Shown one piece after another: positions 17,662 through 25,220 of a DNA stretch of 40,604 bases (positions are counted from its first letter, which is position 1; every line of letters begins with the position of its first letter). The translations under genes were made by a program, and so were the position numbers. The DNA is from Synergistaceae bacterium UBA6101 (GTDB lineage: Bacteria > Synergistota > Synergistia > Synergistales > Synergistaceae), in the NCBI GenBank assembly GCA_002428495.1, contig DIWR01000020.1:1-40604 (forward strand), in the 5' to 3' direction. The notes below the pieces were generated by a model. That model saw only the letters and a list, made by a program, of their open reading frames with translations. It was not told where the DNA came from and made no database searches.

Positions 17662-17667
17662 TATAAT
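17662..17667 (+). promoter_or_regulatory. -10 box of the small membrane protein gene
   Basis: A consensus TATAAT lies 43 bp before the start codon of the following gene. The matching -35 (TTGGGA with a 19-bp spacer) is weak. Confidence 0.45.
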
Positions 17668-17710
17668 ACTTAGTTGGGCATCTGAAGTATTTTAGATTGG
17701 AAGCGATAAT

Positions 17711-17983
17711 GTGTTTTTTTACAAGGACCTCTTTGCATCTCTGTGTTTCATATTTTTTGGCTTGGCACTTGCCTTCAATGACGCCTACTTCTATTTTGGG
17801 GCTATGATGTGTGCCTGCATTTCTACAACAGCACACAGAAAAAAATGGCCCGATCCACTATGGGCGACTTTGATGATGGAAGATCTAAACACCAGATTTG
17901 AGTCATTAAAAAAACGTTACTTTCCTAAAAAGGAATTTTCTAAAGAGGATGAAATAGGTCCTCTCCCTCCGCTCGGAGACTAA
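17711..17983 (+). CDS. Small membrane protein of unknown function, 90 residues
   Basis: The N-terminal 40 residues are strongly hydrophobic and form one or two membrane segments. The rest is charged, with aromatic and proline residues (KKWPDPLWATLMMEDLNTRFESL), and ends in GPLPPLGD. A GTG start with GGAAG seven bases upstream is used; no in-frame ATG precedes the hydrophobic part. A TATAAT box upstream and a strong terminator downstream (18018) mark it as a separate transcription unit, which supports a real gene. I do not recognise the family. Confidence 0.55.
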   Translation: MFFYKDLFASLCFIFFGLALAFNDAYFYFGAMMCACISTTAHRKKWPDPLWATLMMEDLNTRFESLKKRYFPKKEFSKEDEIGPLPPLGD

Positions 17984-18017
17984 AATTAGATCAACAAGAG
18001 CAAATATCGAGATTGAT

Positions 18018-18054
18018 ATATCACGCCCTTCGTGTTGAGGGCGTGATATTTTTT
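18018..18054 (+). terminator. Strong rho-independent terminator
   Basis: ATATCACGCCCT (18018-18029) pairs with AGGGCGTGATAT (18038-18049), a perfect 12-bp stem with an 8-nt loop, followed by TTTTT. It ends the 90-residue gene. Confidence 0.9.
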
Positions 18055-18158
18055 GCAATAATTGTTTGTTTTCCTCTCTACGTAATCTGTAATCATAAGC
18101 AGCAAACCCCCCTCAGACGTCAATATGGACCGCATGAAACGAAAAACAAAAGTAAATA

Positions 18159-19262
18159 TTATTTATACCTTGTTATTATTTCAAGAATATCTTCTGCTGC
18201 CCTTGGCCGGGAAAACAGTTCAATTCCTTCAGTCATACGATCCAGAACAAGGTCGTTTCCCAGTATTTCCAGTACTTCTTCTGATGTTCTGCTAATGTCT
18301 TTTAAGCGCCTCGCGGCATTACTGCCGCATAGGAGATCCATATTGAGCTGTTCCTGACCCGGAATGGGTTCCAGAAGAAGAAGAGGAAGTTTTGCAGAAA
18401 GAGCTTCTGAGAGAGATAGCCCTCCGGGTTTCATCACAGCAAGATCGGAAGCGCAGTAATATTCAGGCATGTTGTCCACGAATGACATGATCCTGATATT
18501 TTCATTACTGCTGTATTTTAAGGAGAGTTTTTTGTATAGCTGCGAGTTGTTTCCGCAGACGACCAGAGTCTGAATATCCTTTTCTTCGGCAAGTGAGTAT
18601 GTTACATCGATAACAGGGCCGGCGCCGATCCCTCCGCCTGTCACGAGTACAGTCTTCTTGTCCATATCTAGTCCAAGGCGCTCCCTCGCTGTTTTTTTTG
18701 AAATTGGAGAGCTGTATTTTTTAGAAACCGGGATCCCCGTATTGAAAACGTTGCCGATGCCATCTATCCTGTATTGCTCAAGGGCCGCCTCGCTTGCCGT
18801 AAATGATGCAGAAAAAACGGGGCTTCTCTGAAAACGGTGAGTGACAAAATCAGTGTTTACGTAGAATACAGGGATCTTCAGGCGGTTTCTTGAAGCAAAG
18901 AGCGAAGCTCCGAAGTAATGGGTGAAGACAACGGCCTCTGCTCCGGAAGAGGAGACCAGGTCTTCTATCATCGGAAGATAAATGCTGCACAAAAGGGAAT
19001 GGATATGGTCAAAGACGGATGCCTGAACAGAGGGTTTATCTGACCCCCAGTAAAATCTGCCCCATATCCAGGGAGCGTGGCGGGCAATAAGCAGATAGCC
19101 CTTTGAAACAGTCCCGCGCAGCCATGAAGGCAAGACTTCGAGCACATCAAGGCACATCGCAGTATTTTCGGAGCCGTTCTCTAAAAACCATTCTTTCAGA
19201 TTCTCGGCAGCGGCTTTATGTCCCGTTCCCTCGGAGGAGTAAAGAAAGGCTATTGATCTCAA
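18159..19262 (-). CDS. GT28-type glycosyltransferase, UgtP/MGDG synthase-like
   Basis: This 367-residue protein opens with FLYSSEGTGHKAAAENL, the glycine-rich acceptor-side motif of MurG-like diacylglycerol glucosyltransferases. LVTGGGIGAGP near 205 and the nucleotide-sugar binding segment MKPGGLSLSEALSAKLPLLL near 280 follow, and GQEQLN is in the usual place. Family members transfer glucose or galactose to diacylglycerol at the membrane. The start is a TTG sharing four bases (TTGA) with the stop of the DHH gene, so the two are coupled. The exact acceptor is not readable. Confidence 0.82.
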   Translation of the reverse strand: MRSIAFLYSSEGTGHKAAAENLKEWFLENGSENTAMCLDVLEVLPSWLRGTVSKGYLLIARHAPWIWGRFYWGSDKPSVQASVFDHIHSLLCSIYLPMIEDLVSSSGAEAVVFTHYFGASLFASRNRLKIPVFYVNTDFVTHRFQRSPVFSASFTASEAALEQYRIDGIGNVFNTGIPVSKKYSSPISKKTARERLGLDMDKKTVLVTGGGIGAGPVIDVTYSLAEEKDIQTLVVCGNNSQLYKKLSLKYSSNENIRIMSFVDNMPEYYCASDLAVMKPGGLSLSEALSAKLPLLLLEPIPGQEQLNMDLLCGSNAARRLKDISRTSEEVLEILGNDLVLDRMTEGIELFSRPRAAEDILEIITRYK

Positions 19263-20269
19263 ATTTTATTAAGCCCTTTGAACAGGTCCCCAAGTGTTAC
19301 ATTGGGGGCTTCGGTTCTTTCTTTCTCCTGCTTTATGGCAGCCAGTACGGTCTCACGTATCTGATCCTCATTATAGCTGTAGGGAAAATAGAGCGCGGCA
19401 GCGTTGCCATGGCCGCCCCCTCTTATTTTTTTGCCGTCTTTTAGCAGAGTAATTATTTTTCCGGCGAGTCCGTCACGGCTGCGAAGCGAAAGAGCCCAGT
19501 CGCCCCCCATCCTCTTTGCCGAAACTGCCGCCAGCTTGGGCGGATTCGGATCCCTGTCAAGTATCAGTCCGCAGAAGTCCGAAACGTCCCCGAATTCTAG
19601 CACTCCGTCACCTACAAAGGAGAGATCATCTCCGGTCCTCAATATCCCGGTCTTTGCATGCTCGAACCTCTCTTCCTGCAGGTCCACAAAATTCTGTGCT
19701 GAATCCCTTTCTCCCTTGGTCAGCTCGGCAGAAGGAGCTGAGACCAGTCTCATCAGAACTCCCCAAGGTCCGCATATCGTCACGAGACCTTGCCAGAGAC
19801 GGCTTTCAGGAATTTCTCCAAGCCATAGATCCCTGTCGTTCGTTGTTTTTATGAGAGGTTCAATTTCGTCAACGATCTTTCTCGTACTGTCATCCAGCTT
19901 TTGTTCCATAAGCCATTTCCAATATACCATGGCAGCGCAGTACCCGGTATCGACTACAGCCCATTTCCTATTGCTGTATCTGTCATAGGTGCTTTTGTGA
20001 TGGTCAAATACAAAAGGAGGACTGCCTTCAGTGAAAGTCCGGTCAATTTCGTCAACGGTCTGGTCTCGCTGGCAGAAAAGATCAAGAACGATCAGTCTTT
20101 GTCCTGAATTAAGCGATTCCAGTATGGCATTGTCGATTTCACCGTAACCCATAAGCGAGACTTTTATCGGCAGCCCGGACGACCTGTTTGCATGCCATGC
20201 AAGAGCTGCGGAGACTACTCCGTCCAGGTCGGTGTGGCTTATTATATGAAGCACGTTTTCAGTCTGCAA
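19259..20269 (-). CDS. DHH-family phosphoesterase (DHH-DHHA1)
   Basis: This 336-residue protein has the four metal motifs of the DHH family: HTDLDG (12-17, Asp14 and Asp16), LDLF with Asp62, FDHHKS with Asp88-His89-His90, and a later VVDTGY. A C-terminal DHHA1 domain carries GGGHGNAA near 290. Relatives cleave cyclic dinucleotides, nanoRNA, pAp or polyphosphate-like substrates; no specificity is visible, and GGDEF/PAS domains are absent. A TTG start is supported by GGAGG eight bases upstream; Val6 (GTG) is the only other nearby option. It is divergent from the ppx operon. Confidence 0.85.
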   Translation of the reverse strand: MQTENVLHIISHTDLDGVVSAALAWHANRSSGLPIKVSLMGYGEIDNAILESLNSGQRLIVLDLFCQRDQTVDEIDRTFTEGSPPFVFDHHKSTYDRYSNRKWAVVDTGYCAAMVYWKWLMEQKLDDSTRKIVDEIEPLIKTTNDRDLWLGEIPESRLWQGLVTICGPWGVLMRLVSAPSAELTKGERDSAQNFVDLQEERFEHAKTGILRTGDDLSFVGDGVLEFGDVSDFCGLILDRDPNPPKLAAVSAKRMGGDWALSLRSRDGLAGKIITLLKDGKKIRGGGHGNAAALYFPYSYNEDQIRETVLAAIKQEKERTEAPNVTLGDLFKGLNKI

Positions 20270-20348
20270 TTATGATGCCTCCACGCAAAAGCGGATTTAC
20301 AGGTAATTTTACAGCATTGTCAGTTAAAAAGACATTAAAACAGCTTTA

Positions 20349-20377
20349 TTGCGGCACATTTATCCTCAGGTTATAAT
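20349..20377 (+). promoter_or_regulatory. Sigma-70 promoter of the ppx-Na/Pi-phoU operon
   Basis: TTGCGG (20349-20354) and a consensus TATAAT (20372-20377) are separated by 17 bp, 46 bp before the ppx ATG. No Pho-box-like repeat is evident. Confidence 0.65.
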
Positions 20378-20422
20378 CAAATTAAAGCGTTGTCAGGATA
20401 AAATTATAAAGGAGCAAAGAAA

Positions 20423-21337
20423 ATGGCAAAGGCAATAATTGACATCGGCACGAACTCTGTGAAGTACCTGCTTGCGGAGGCAGATCGTAGAAAAGAAGCT
20501 GCAGTCTTGAAAGATGCCGCAAAGATAACAAGACTGGGGGAAGGCCTGAGTAAATCAGGGCTGATCAGCAGGCCTGCACTTCAAAGGACGACAGACGCAG
20601 TCAATCAATTTGTTGCTGATGCTAAAAAGAACGGCGCAGACGTTATCCGAATAGTTGGCACGATGGCTCTTCGGACCGCGTCCAACGCCGAAGAACTTTC
20701 AGATAAACTAAGGGAACTTACCGGAATTGAGACAGAGGTCCTTTCCGGAGAAGATGAGGCGATCCTTTCTTTTTCAGGTGCGGTCTCGGGTTTTGACCTG
20801 AGTAATGTGAACAGATACTGCACTATCGACACGGGCGGAGGAAGCACGGAACTGGTCTTTGCCGAAAATGGAGAGATAGTCTGCAACGCCAGCTTAAAAA
20901 CCGGTGCACTGCTTCTAACGGAAAAATTCTTTTCAAATGAGACGATTTTGCAGGAAGATATGGATAAAGCGGATGACGAATTAAATCAGATTTTTAGCAG
21001 CGTAAAACCTCCTTTTAAGATCGATATGGCTATTGGCATCGGAGGAAATGTCACAAGCATGGCCTCCGTTTACAAAAGGATGGATAAATATGATCCGGCA
21101 GAAGTACACGGAACGGTCCTATCGGAAGAAGAAGTTGAGAGACAGATAAGGGAATATTCAGTTAAAAGCCCTCAGCAAAGACGCAAAATACCGGGCCTTG
21201 ATCCGGAAAGGGCAGATATCATCCTTGCAGGTGCATGTATCATCAGATACGCAATGCGATTTACTGGGTGCAGAGAAATAGTTGTCAGCGACAGAGGCCT
21301 GAGGCACGGCATTTTGTACAGCATGACCGGTGGATAG
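20423..21337 (+). CDS. ppx: Ppx/GppA family phosphatase (exopolyphosphatase)
   Basis: This 304-residue protein has the actin-like ATPase fold of Ppx/GppA. The phosphate-1 motif is DIGTNSVKYLL (6-16), the IDTGGGSTEL motif lies near 135 and GIGGNVTSMASV near 212. It lacks the C-terminal HD-like domains of the 500-residue enzymes, so it is the short form. It removes terminal phosphate from polyphosphate or converts pppGpp to ppGpp. AAAGGAG precedes the ATG. The gene is followed 35 bp later by the Na/Pi cotransporter. Confidence 0.9.
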   Translation: MAKAIIDIGTNSVKYLLAEADRRKEAAVLKDAAKITRLGEGLSKSGLISRPALQRTTDAVNQFVADAKKNGADVIRIVGTMALRTASNAEELSDKLRELTGIETEVLSGEDEAILSFSGAVSGFDLSNVNRYCTIDTGGGSTELVFAENGEIVCNASLKTGALLLTEKFFSNETILQEDMDKADDELNQIFSSVKPPFKIDMAIGIGGNVTSMASVYKRMDKYDPAEVHGTVLSEEEVERQIREYSVKSPQQRRKIPGLDPERADIILAGACIIRYAMRFTGCREIVVSDRGLRHGILYSMTGG

Positions 21338-21372
21338 GATCGAAAAAATCTGTAAAGTTTTTTAAAAGGGGG

Positions 21373-23019
21373 GTGCGGGAGACGGAAGCGATAAACAGTT
21401 TTGTCAGCATAACAGGCGGTCTCGCGCTGTTCCTTTACGGCGCGCAGGAAAGTGCCCGTTTTTTTCGGCAGGAACTTAGCGGAGGCCTTAAAGAGGAACT
21501 TGGAAGACTGACAGGCAGCAGAAGCCGCTCTTTCTTCTTCGGGGCCCTCCTTGCCGCTGTGGCTCAAAGCAGCTCTATCGCGATATCTTTCGGTATAGGT
21601 TTCGTTGATGCCGGGATACTGTCTCTCACAGATTCGATCCTGATGGTTATGGGTGCCAGCCTCGGAGGCACTCTTGTTTCGATCCTGCTCAGCTTCAATA
21701 TTTTTGATTATGCTCCCCTCCTCTTTGCAGGGGCCTTTTTCCTAAGCAAGATGAAAAATAGAAAAATAAGGCTCATTGGCGGCGTTTTGAAGTGCATAAC
21801 CATAATTTTTCTAGGGATGATGTTTCTGAGATCAGGGTCTGCCTCGCTGTTTGAGGATGGGAAGATAAAAGAGTTAGTCCTCGCCTGGTCATCCTTTCCT
21901 CTTCTGATGGGGGCGGCATCCTTCCTCTTTGCTGTTGTTTTTCAAAGCAGGTCTGCAATAATCGGCATTGGAATAGTCCTTTCCCTCTCGGGCGCACTTC
22001 CTGCCGTCTCAGCTCTGCCGATAGCCCTTGGAGCTCACCTTGGATCATCACTTATAGCAGTTATGTCCAGCTTTGGAGGAAGGCTGAGTGCCAGGAGGCT
22101 GGGATTTTGTTCATCATTATATTACGTCTCAGGTTCGCTGATCTTCGCCTTTTTGATCCCTCCTGTACACAGGATAATGTCAGGTGCAGGCCTTGATGCA
22201 GTACAGGAACTTGTCTTCGGCCAGATCCTGCTCGCATTGTTCAACATAGTCATGTTTCTGCCTCTTACATCCCTTGTAAGCGATCTTTCCGTACGATCCG
22301 TAAAGAACTCAGGAGAAATGGATCAGCCTATGTATTTGGAAGAAGAGATGCTTTCTGTGCCATCGGTGGCAGTGCTGCTGCTCTCAAGAGAGATGACAAG
22401 GCTATCAAATTATCTGGAGGCTTATCTGCAGATGCTTATGATACCAACCGAGAGGAAAGAAGGTCTTTTTGAAGAACTCCCGGCGGCAATTGAGGGACTG
22501 AGCAATATCTGTCAGGATTATTCCTATAAGATACATTTGACCGGCGAGGAACCGAAACTTAGGGCTAAGTTCGCATCTGTCAGCAGAACGATGTCGATAC
22601 TGCGATCCATGTCAAAGGCCCTATGCGGTGAAATAAGCGAGATCCTCAGCGATGACACGTCGCACAATGCGTTGAGAGATAGGTCCGGCACAAGGCTCTG
22701 GAACGAATGGAAGAAGTTTTCGGCGAAGATAATGCGGACCAGCCTCAGAGCTTTTGTTATCGGAGAAAAGGGACTGATCAGACAGGCCGGAGAACTGGAA
22801 AGAGAATACGGAAAAATATGCAGGGAGATCAGGGATGAGATATCAGGCAGTTATTCATACGGAAGGGATGTCTCCAAGGCAATAAGAGTGATATCTCTTA
22901 TGCAGGGGTTCCTTGGTATGTCAAAAATTCTTGCTGAAGATGAAGAATTATATAATACGTCTGAAGATACAGATCCATGCACTGAAGATCTTTTTGAAGG
23001 AGGTGAACGGGATGTCTGA
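21373..23019 (+). CDS. Na/Pi cotransporter family protein with PhoU-like C-terminal region
   Basis: This 548-residue protein has two inverted Na/Pi repeats. The first carries AAVAQSSSIAISFGIGFVDAG (QSSS near residue 60) and GASLGGTLVSILL; the second carries FQSRSAIIGIGIVLSLSG and LGAHLGSSLIA near 220. Residues after about 310 are hydrophilic helices like a PhoU domain. The open frame extends upstream to 21235, but the first 46 residues overlap ppx out of frame and do not resemble the family. The GTG at 21373 with AAAAGGGG just upstream fits. It imports phosphate with sodium and works with the PhoU gene that overlaps its stop. Confidence 0.85.
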   Translation: MRETEAINSFVSITGGLALFLYGAQESARFFRQELSGGLKEELGRLTGSRSRSFFFGALLAAVAQSSSIAISFGIGFVDAGILSLTDSILMVMGASLGGTLVSILLSFNIFDYAPLLFAGAFFLSKMKNRKIRLIGGVLKCITIIFLGMMFLRSGSASLFEDGKIKELVLAWSSFPLLMGAASFLFAVVFQSRSAIIGIGIVLSLSGALPAVSALPIALGAHLGSSLIAVMSSFGGRLSARRLGFCSSLYYVSGSLIFAFLIPPVHRIMSGAGLDAVQELVFGQILLALFNIVMFLPLTSLVSDLSVRSVKNSGEMDQPMYLEEEMLSVPSVAVLLLSREMTRLSNYLEAYLQMLMIPTERKEGLFEELPAAIEGLSNICQDYSYKIHLTGEEPKLRAKFASVSRTMSILRSMSKALCGEISEILSDDTSHNALRDRSGTRLWNEWKKFSAKIMRTSLRAFVIGEKGLIRQAGELEREYGKICREIRDEISGSYSYGRDVSKAIRVISLMQGFLGMSKILAEDEELYNTSEDTDPCTEDLFEGGERDV

Positions 23020-23764
23020 TAAATCTGTCGGAGAGAAAGATCAAAGCAGCGTTCAAAGCTATCTTTATGCCTCTGACAAAGAGAGGCTTCGGACGCTTGT
23101 AGATGAGATGTCTAAGAATGCAGCTGCGGCTATCGAAAAATCCGTCCTTGCCCTTAAGGGAAGAGATTTTGAGCTGGCAAAAAAAGTGATAGAGGAAGAC
23201 GATATGATAGACGAAAAAGAGGAGCAGATAGATCAGGAATGCCTCTATTCGATAGCAATGAGACAGCCTGTAAGGGAGGATCTTAGATTCGTCTATTCAG
23301 TTATGAAGATCATTGTCGACCTTGAGAGGATAGGAGACCAGGCAGTCAATATTGCGATGAACGTCCTTGACCTCCCGGAAGGTACCCGGTTTCCGGAAGA
23401 GATCGCAGCCTTCGTTGAAAGCATGGCGGCTGAGAACATCAGAATGCTTTCGGAAGTTATGGAGGCCTTTGCCGGGGAGGATGAAACGGTCATCTGTTCC
23501 GCAAGGGAGCGCAGAAGGATCATAAAAAGGACGAGAAAGGAAGCGGTCTCGAAGCTCAAAGAACTTGTAGGCTGTGAAAAGGCATGTGAGGGCAGTCAGC
23601 TTGATCTTTACTGTACCGCAATCCTGACTCTCAGGCATCTCTCACGTATCTCAGACCACGTGCTTAACCTGGCCGAGAGGGTCTCGTTCATCGCTACAGG
23701 GATATCGCCGCTTACTCTGAAAAGGGCGCAGGAAAAAATAAACTCAGTTGCTAAAGAGAGCTGA
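23012..23764 (+). CDS. phoU: PhoU-type phosphate signalling protein
   Basis: This 250-residue protein has two PhoU three-helix repeats, with the metal-binding pattern DEKEEQIDQECLYSIAMRQPV near 64 and DLERIGDQAVNIA near 100. A second, looser copy (HLSRISDHVLNLAERV) follows near 215. AAGGAGG stands before the ATG at 23012; the open frame upstream is a shadow of the cotransporter gene. It overlaps that gene by 8 bp and should regulate it. Its 3' end overlaps the MATE gene by 21 bp on the opposite strand. Confidence 0.93.
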   Translation: MSDKSVGEKDQSSVQSYLYASDKERLRTLVDEMSKNAAAAIEKSVLALKGRDFELAKKVIEEDDMIDEKEEQIDQECLYSIAMRQPVREDLRFVYSVMKIIVDLERIGDQAVNIAMNVLDLPEGTRFPEEIAAFVESMAAENIRMLSEVMEAFAGEDETVICSARERRRIIKRTRKEAVSKLKELVGCEKACEGSQLDLYCTAILTLRHLSRISDHVLNLAERVSFIATGISPLTLKRAQEKINSVAKES

Positions 23765-25090
23765 ATCGCCCTTAAGCCAATTGAAAAGCCTCTTTAAAAA
23801 TAAAGCAGCGATAAGACAGCCGGAAATATCGCCTACAGGGAAAGACATCCAGATACCCCACAGACCATAAAATCGCGGCAGGATGATAAGGGGCAGAAAA
23901 AGGAAAACTGCGTGACGGAATACGGACAGCGTTATTGCCGCCCTTGCCCTTCCAAGCCCCAGTAGGGCGGAGTTCGTTATTATTGTCACTCCCATGAAGA
24001 TTATCCCAATGTAGGCTATCCTCATTCCCGGAACGCCTATTGCCAGGAGTTTCGGACTATCGTTGAAAAGCAGTATCATCTTTTCAGTGAATATCTCCGC
24101 CACAACGAAGCTCAAAACGTAGAAACATGTGACCATCTTGATCGCATACTTTATCGCCCTTATTACCCTGTCGGGTTTTCCGGCGCCGTAATTGTAACCT
24201 ATGACTGGCTGTACAGCCTCGCCTATTGCCAGGGCGGGGAGGAAGAGGATCGAGTCAAGGCTAAGGAAGACTCCCATTGCAGAAAGTCCGATATCCCCTC
24301 CATATTTTCTAACCATGTTGTTCATCAATGTCATATAGAAGACGAAGGAGAGCTCTGTTATAAAAGGAGAGCTCCCTACAGCGAATATTTTTTTGATCAC
24401 TTTGATCCTAAGTCTGACAAGAAAATGGAGCCTTATCCTCAAGGGGCTTGATCCCGAATAAAAGAACATCAAACCGCAAATCGCTGCAGCACCCTGAGCC
24501 AGAACTGTACCCAGAGCAGCTCCTTCTACACCCATACCCATTTTTACTATGAAGAGGGCATCAAGCAGGATGTTGGAGAAAGCCCCGAGTATCTGTGTCC
24601 CCATCGCGTAACGAGGACTTCCGCAGGCCCTGACGAGCGAATTGATCCCATGTCCCATGAGAGCCAGAGGACCCCCGATCAGGATTATCCTGAGGTAATT
24701 TCTTGCAAGGGGCAAAATCTCTTCGCTCGCACCGGACAGCCTGAGCAGGAGATCAACGCCGTAAACGCTTAGTCCCATCCCTGCAAAGCCAACAGCGGCA
24801 AGAAGCATCAGCGTGTGTCCCAGGGCCTGTTCTGCGGGGCGCTGTTTTTTTGCACCCCGTAATATCGCGACCCTTGATGAGCCGCCAACTCCGATCAAAA
24901 GAGAGAAAGAGAACAATAGAAGCATTACCGGGAAAGAGAGTGTGATCGCCGCCAGTCCGTCTGTTCCAACGAATCTTCCGACAAAAATACGGTCAACAAT
25001 GTTGTATATTGCGCCCGCGACCATCCCTACCATAGCCGGTATCGCAAAATAGATCAGGAGTTTAGGTATCTTCTCCTCATCCATAAGCAT
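23744..25090 (-). CDS. MATE-family efflux transporter
   Basis: This 448-residue protein has 12 hydrophobic segments in two similar halves. It opens with IPKLLIYFAIPAMVGMVAGAIYNIVDRIFVG, where NIVDRIFVG is the MATE helix-1 signature, and the ISLSFP-type helix follows. The second half has GEAVQPVIGYNYGAG near 275. MATE proteins expel cationic drugs or metabolites with H+ or Na+. Two ATGs (25090 and 25084) are possible starts, neither with a clear ribosome site. It converges on phoU. Confidence 0.92.
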   Translation of the reverse strand: MLMDEEKIPKLLIYFAIPAMVGMVAGAIYNIVDRIFVGRFVGTDGLAAITLSFPVMLLLFSFSLLIGVGGSSRVAILRGAKKQRPAEQALGHTLMLLAAVGFAGMGLSVYGVDLLLRLSGASEEILPLARNYLRIILIGGPLALMGHGINSLVRACGSPRYAMGTQILGAFSNILLDALFIVKMGMGVEGAALGTVLAQGAAAICGLMFFYSGSSPLRIRLHFLVRLRIKVIKKIFAVGSSPFITELSFVFYMTLMNNMVRKYGGDIGLSAMGVFLSLDSILFLPALAIGEAVQPVIGYNYGAGKPDRVIRAIKYAIKMVTCFYVLSFVVAEIFTEKMILLFNDSPKLLAIGVPGMRIAYIGIIFMGVTIITNSALLGLGRARAAITLSVFRHAVFLFLPLIILPRFYGLWGIWMSFPVGDISGCLIAALFLKRLFNWLKGDSALFSN

Positions 25091-25190
25091 TTGCTTATTT
25101 TCGATCTTTGCGAGCTGGGTTATTTCAGATCCATCCTCTCACGGATCAAAGCCGGGTAATTATACATCAATGGATTCGTAGGGTAAATCA

Positions 25191-25220
25191 GTCTTTGGCC
25201 TATCTGTCTTTGGCCTATCT
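25191..25220. repeat. 15-bp tandem duplication at the end of the secreted-protein gene
   Basis: GTCTTTGGCCTATCT occurs twice back to back (25191-25205 and 25206-25220). The stop codon of the 491-residue gene lies in the right copy, and the left copy supplies a second in-frame TAG five codons on. It looks like a recent slippage event. Confidence 0.85.

Noticed and set aside
19404..19988. 194-codon plus-strand ORF opposite the DHH gene
   Set aside because: Ser- and Pro-rich antisense shadow of a well supported gene.
21235..21372. Extension of the Na/Pi cotransporter into ppx
   Set aside because: The extra residues are out of frame with ppx and have no family character; a GTG with a ribosome site at 21373 fits.
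22913..23011. Longer PhoU start inside the cotransporter gene
   Set aside because: AAGGAGG precedes the ATG at 23012, and the longer part is a shadow of the upstream gene.
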